Assembly: GCA_903871465.1 (NCBI GenBank)
Contig: CAIQHB010000012.1
Span: 1 to 35,941, forward strand
Direction: 5' to 3'
Length of the DNA: 35,941 nucleotides
Source: an uncultured Methanosarcinales archaeon
GTDB taxonomy: Archaea; Halobacteriota; Methanosarcinia; Methanotrichales; Methanotrichaceae
Of this stretch, positions 32,884 to 35,941 are shown in pieces; position 1 is the stretch's first letter, and the number at the start of each line of letters is the position of its first letter. The translations under genes and the position numbers were made by a program. The notes beneath the pieces are model-generated. The model searched no databases and was not told the DNA's origin. It saw only the letters and a list, made by a program, of their open reading frames with translations.

Positions 32884-35610
32884 ATGTGTAAAAAACGGAT
32901 CGAAAGTGGTTTTATATTAGCTGCACTATTGATATCGTTGATTTCGATATCATCCGCAGCAGCACCGCGTGCATTGCCTGATATTTATACAGGGCAATGT
33001 GGAGTGCAATTGTCTATTGCAGCTCCGGGACTTCTAAAGAACGATATAACATCGTCGGGTCAGCTGCAGGTACTTGAGCCTGAAACGATCTCGATCGATC
33101 CAAAATACGGGACTCTGAATGTAAATGAAAACGGGTCATTTGTCTACAATGCTGCACGAAATATTGCAACAGGCACCTACGTTACATTCTATTATAGGGT
33201 GACTGATGGAACAACCGTGAGCAGTCAGGCATTGGATAAGATTCAGGTAGCCTGCTCTTGCCACGGTGTAGCACCAGATGTCAATGTATGTACAGGCACC
33301 GAGATTACACCGGCGTTCCTGATTTCAAAGGGTGCTGGGTGCGTGGGATGCCGCGATGCGACACCCAAGTTCGACCTCAGCAAGATACCTGCCCAGCCGA
33401 TAGCAGGGCAAACCTATGCATATACGGTAACCTGTCCGAGCTGCGTCTCGGTTACGGGTCACGTGCACTTCAATGCACCCTGCAAGATATCGTTAGTAGC
33501 CTTCCCCGTCCCTACCGATAACTGTCCGGGTCACGTGCTGCCGACGGCCGCGCAGATCATAGAATTGGGCCATGTAAGCTGCGGGGGATGCGATGCGACT
33601 CCAGTGATATCCAGGATACACTGGATTGAGCCTACTCCTGAAGCTGGGAATGAATGGGTTGGGGAGTATACAGTAACCTGCACCCCAGGAAAAGGTTGTG
33701 GAGCAACAGAAGAAAAAGGCCAATTCACCAGCACACAATGCGAGGATCTATGCAAAGGAGTAACCTGCACGGCATCTGATGCGTGCCATGTAGCCGGAAC
33801 ATGTGATTCCTCGACCGGAAAGTGCTCAAGTCCAGCAGCACCGGACGGAACTGCATGTACCGATGGCAATGCCTGTACTCAGACCGATGCCTGCATGGCA
33901 GGAGTTTGTACAGGAACAAACCCCGTAACATGTGAAGCATCTGATGCGTGCCATGACGCGGGAACATGCGATTCCTCGACCGGAGAGTGCTCAAATCCTG
34001 CAAAAGCTGATGGAACCACATGCGACGAAGGCGCATGCTTTGATGGGGTTTGCTATGAAGAATACGGCTCCTGCCTCTCGTCACGTGGGACTGCAACAAC
34101 AAGGATATGCTGCAGTTCGGCTTCAGATTTCCCTAATACCTGTGTAATAGGCGCTTGTGGATGCCATGGCGGCAAGGAAACTGTAGTCTGTAACTGCCCC
34201 GAAGGAATGTGTTTCGACGGTACGAATTGTGTATCGCGCACAGCCGACTCTGATAACGATGGGGTCCCAGACCTCATAGATAACTGTCGAGCCATCAGTA
34301 ACCCCGGCCAGGTTGATGCCGATGGCGATGGTGTAGGCGATGTCTGCGATGATTGTGTTGCATCGTCTGAGGTCTGTGATGGTCTCGACAACGATTGCAA
34401 TGGTCAGATTGATGATGGCTTTTCAATGACAGGCTTGGACGGAAACGTATTTGATCGCGTTGGTCAGGCTTGCGGTTCAGGATTCTGTGCTAACGGCGTA
34501 ACCTCGTGCAGCCAGGACCGGACAGGGATTATATGCCCGACTGAGAGAATAGCAAGCCCCGAAACCTGTGACGAGATGGATAACGATTGCGATGGCCAGG
34601 TCGATGAAGTCTGCTGCAATGGAGTGATTTACGATCCCGATAATTATGTCTGCTGCGCCCCAGGGAATGCGGGCACTGGAGGAGCTTACAACCCCTTGAC
34701 CCAAGTCTGCTGCGACGGAGAGATTGAAACGGGCAGCACATGCAGCACGTGTCCACCTGAAAGAGTATGTGGGGAATCAGGCAACGTCTGCTGTTCAGCG
34801 GATACGCATTGTAAAGGAGGGGACTCAGCGTCGTGGAGCTGCGTTCCAGACTCATGTGACGATCAAAATCCTTGCACCGCTGACTCGTTGAACACAGATG
34901 GATACCCATGGTTCTGCAGGAATGATGCCAGCTCAATGAATGGCGCATCTTGTACGGATGACGGCGACACATGCTGCGGCGGAGATTGTGTAGATACGCA
35001 AAGCGACCCGGAAAATTGCGGAGGCTGTGGCACTACAGGATGCATAGGATGCTGCGACGGATATTGCGTATCTAATCCGTTTGATCGTGACAACTGCGGT
35101 GGTTGTGGTGTAGCATGCACAGATAACCAAAAATGCGATCCAGCAAAAGGTTGCGTAAGCTGCCCGGCTGGGACACCAACGGTATGCGGTGAATCATTAG
35201 GTCAAATATGTACGAATACAGCTACAGATCCCAACAACTGCGGAGGTTGTGGCATAGAATGCGATGTTGCTGTGGGAGAAACTTGCGACGATGGACAATG
35301 CCAAATGGGGACCTGTGGAAATGGCGAGAAAGATGGCGACGAGTCAGATATAGACTGCGGTGGTAGCTGCCCCCATAAATGTGGCCTCAGTCAATTCTGT
35401 GCTGACAAGTCTTTCAACCCAGTTAATGCGAACTGCGATTCGGGCTTATGCATAAATTATTTGGGTTGCACCCAGAGCTGTACCGCAGGTACATGTCCCG
35501 ATGGCTATGTTTGCATTAATGATTACTGCGCCAAATCATGTACTGGCGATCCAGATTGTCCTGGCTACACAGCACAGTGCAACATGGCTGGTTGGTGCGT
35601 GTACACTTAG
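32884..35610 (+). CDS. Large secreted cysteine-rich mosaic protein
   Basis: The 908-aa exported protein starts at ATG 32884, preceded by GGTGG (32871-32875). The GTG inside that site (32872) is in frame but is better read as the ribosome binding site. A signal peptide runs to about residue 27 ([17 protein letters not shown]). Next come a cadherin/Big_9-like beta domain (about 30-120, [17 protein letters not shown]), Cys-rich repeats ([20 protein letters not shown], then [20 protein letters not shown]), and a thrombospondin-3-like calcium segment ([28 protein letters not shown]). Two MopE-like metal motifs follow ([28 protein letters not shown]), then NCGGCG repeats (three copies) and further Cys-rich ends. 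No membrane anchor is present. It is probably a calcium- and disulfide-stabilised adhesin; the ligand is unknown. Confidence 0.75.
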   Translation: MCKKRIESGFILAALLISLISISSAAAPRALPDIYTGQCGVQLSIAAPGLLKNDITSSGQLQVLEPETISIDPKYGTLNVNENGSFVYNAARNIATGTYVTFYYRVTDGTTVSSQALDKIQVACSCHGVAPDVNVCTGTEITPAFLISKGAGCVGCRDATPKFDLSKIPAQPIAGQTYAYTVTCPSCVSVTGHVHFNAPCKISLVAFPVPTDNCPGHVLPTAAQIIELGHVSCGGCDATPVISRIHWIEPTPEAGNEWVGEYTVTCTPGKGCGATEEKGQFTSTQCEDLCKGVTCTASDACHVAGTCDSSTGKCSSPAAPDGTACTDGNACTQTDACMAGVCTGTNPVTCEASDACHDAGTCDSSTGECSNPAKADGTTCDEGACFDGVCYEEYGSCLSSRGTATTRICCSSASDFPNTCVIGACGCHGGKETVVCNCPEGMCFDGTNCVSRTADSDNDGVPDLIDNCRAISNPGQVDADGDGVGDVCDDCVASSEVCDGLDNDCNGQIDDGFSMTGLDGNVFDRVGQACGSGFCANGVTSCSQDRTGIICPTERIASPETCDEMDNDCDGQVDEVCCNGVIYDPDNYVCCAPGNAGTGGAYNPLTQVCCDGEIETGSTCSTCPPERVCGESGNVCCSADTHCKGGDSASWSCVPDSCDDQNPCTADSLNTDGYPWFCRNDASSMNGASCTDDGDTCCGGDCVDTQSDPENCGGCGTTGCIGCCDGYCVSNPFDRDNCGGCGVACTDNQKCDPAKGCVSCPAGTPTVCGESLGQICTNTATDPNNCGGCGIECDVAVGETCDDGQCQMGTCGNGEKDGDESDIDCGGSCPHKCGLSQFCADKSFNPVNANCDSGLCINYLGCTQSCTAGTCPDGYVCINDYCAKSCTGDPDCPGYTAQCNMAGWCVYT

Positions 35611-35616
35611 ATGATT

Positions 35617-35659
35617 GATCTTGCTTTTCTTTTTTCCAGGATTACCTGAAGGCAAGATC
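35617..35659 (+). terminator. Inverted repeat after the Cys-rich gene, probable terminator
   Basis: The 8-bp arms GATCTTGC (35617-35624) and GCAAGATC (35652-35659) enclose a T-rich stretch and an inner CAGG-ATTA-CCTG hairpin, starting 7 nt after the stop. It could be a terminator or an mRNA 3'-end stabiliser. Confidence 0.5.
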
Positions 35660-35781
35660 TTGAATTTGGGAAGTTAATTCTATTTTTTTTTAAATATAGG
35701 AATTATTAGAGGAATCGAGAAATATCTCAGTTGAAGATCTTCCGGGGTTCTGTTAGCCTTCGAGCCTGACCTCCCCAGAGT

Positions 35782-35941
35782 TTAGGCACACATATGAAGA
35801 GCATCCAGGATTTCGCGTTGCCTCTTGGTAATTTCAGTTACAACCTTCTCCCCATCCGGCAAGACCATAATCTTGATCTTTTCGAGCTCTGTTAGCAATC
35901 CTTCCACAGAGTATCTTTTATTCAATTCGGCATCGATCATC
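35782..35941 (-). mobile_element. Transposase C-terminal fragment, probably IS1634/IS4-like (cut by window edge)
   Basis: An open frame enters from the right edge and ends at TAA 35784-35782, giving 52 residues: YSVEGLLTELEKIKIMVLPD, GEKVVTEITKRQREILDAL, HMCA. The ending LT-K-QREIL-AL is typical of IS1634-group transposases, which use a DDE active site located further upstream (outside the window). The IS boundary would lie between 35660 and 35781 but no clear terminal inverted repeat can be checked. Family assignment is by eye. Confidence 0.55.

Overview
The window reads as chromosome of an acetate-using methanogenic archaeon, most likely Methanothrix (Methanosaeta). The main evidence is AtwA (component A2, the methyl-coenzyme M reductase activating ATPase), archaeal RadA and a three-OB-fold RPA. 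Supporting evidence is a sodium:solute symporter with a small accessory membrane protein, a PGF-CTERM surface protein, TATA-type promoters and GGTG/GGAGG ribosome binding sites. The genus is inferred from gene content and style; no search was run. I see no tRNA, rRNA or CRISPR array.

Layout. 1-351: the tail of an IS630-type transposase abuts a truncated secreted T4-type lysozyme gene. 352-1169: gene-poor, with a 17-bp direct repeat and a GC-rich block on the minus strand that looks like a structured RNA. 1170-4634: symporter with its small partner, then an ArsB/SLC13-type anion permease. 4889-10307: a methyltransferase, a fused N-carbamoylputrescine amidase/agmatine deiminase, and amino-acid and flavin genes (ilvE, ribH, an aspartate-type aminotransferase). 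10336-12394: universal stress protein, a cation efflux (CDF) protein with a perfect 17-bp palindrome in its promoter, and a PGF-CTERM protein. 12434-16186: an AT-rich DUF2723-type membrane glycosyltransferase between long gene-poor stretches, one of which holds a 51-codon charged small gene.

16187-22091 is a tight minus-strand operon metG-atwA-rpa-radA, joining translation, methanogenesis and DNA recombination genes. Its 5' end lies beside a tandem duplication of about 0.89 kb (about 21801-23576). The duplication copied the 5' end of metG, the shared divergent promoter and the 5' third of a secreted-protein gene. This left a 124-aa secreted fragment, a dead metG fragment and one intact secreted protein with a tail dense in N-glycosylation sequons. 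Next come a paralogous secreted protein with Cys residues, a membrane-anchored molybdopterin (sulfite-oxidase-fold) enzyme 12 nt after it, and a 1213-aa exported beta-propeller protein with 28 repeats by my count.

30493-32332 is the vitamin B6 operon pdxS-pdxT plus a coupled coiled-coil gene. 32802-35610 encodes a 14-codon leader-like ORF and a 900-aa cysteine-rich mosaic secreted protein. The window ends inside a probable IS1634/IS4-like transposase. Overall it mixes core metabolism and information genes with a lineage-specific cell-surface section shaped by duplication and IS insertion. The observations I rate highest are the tandem duplication, the secreted-protein/molybdoenzyme pair, the CDF operator and the unassigned structured RNA candidate.
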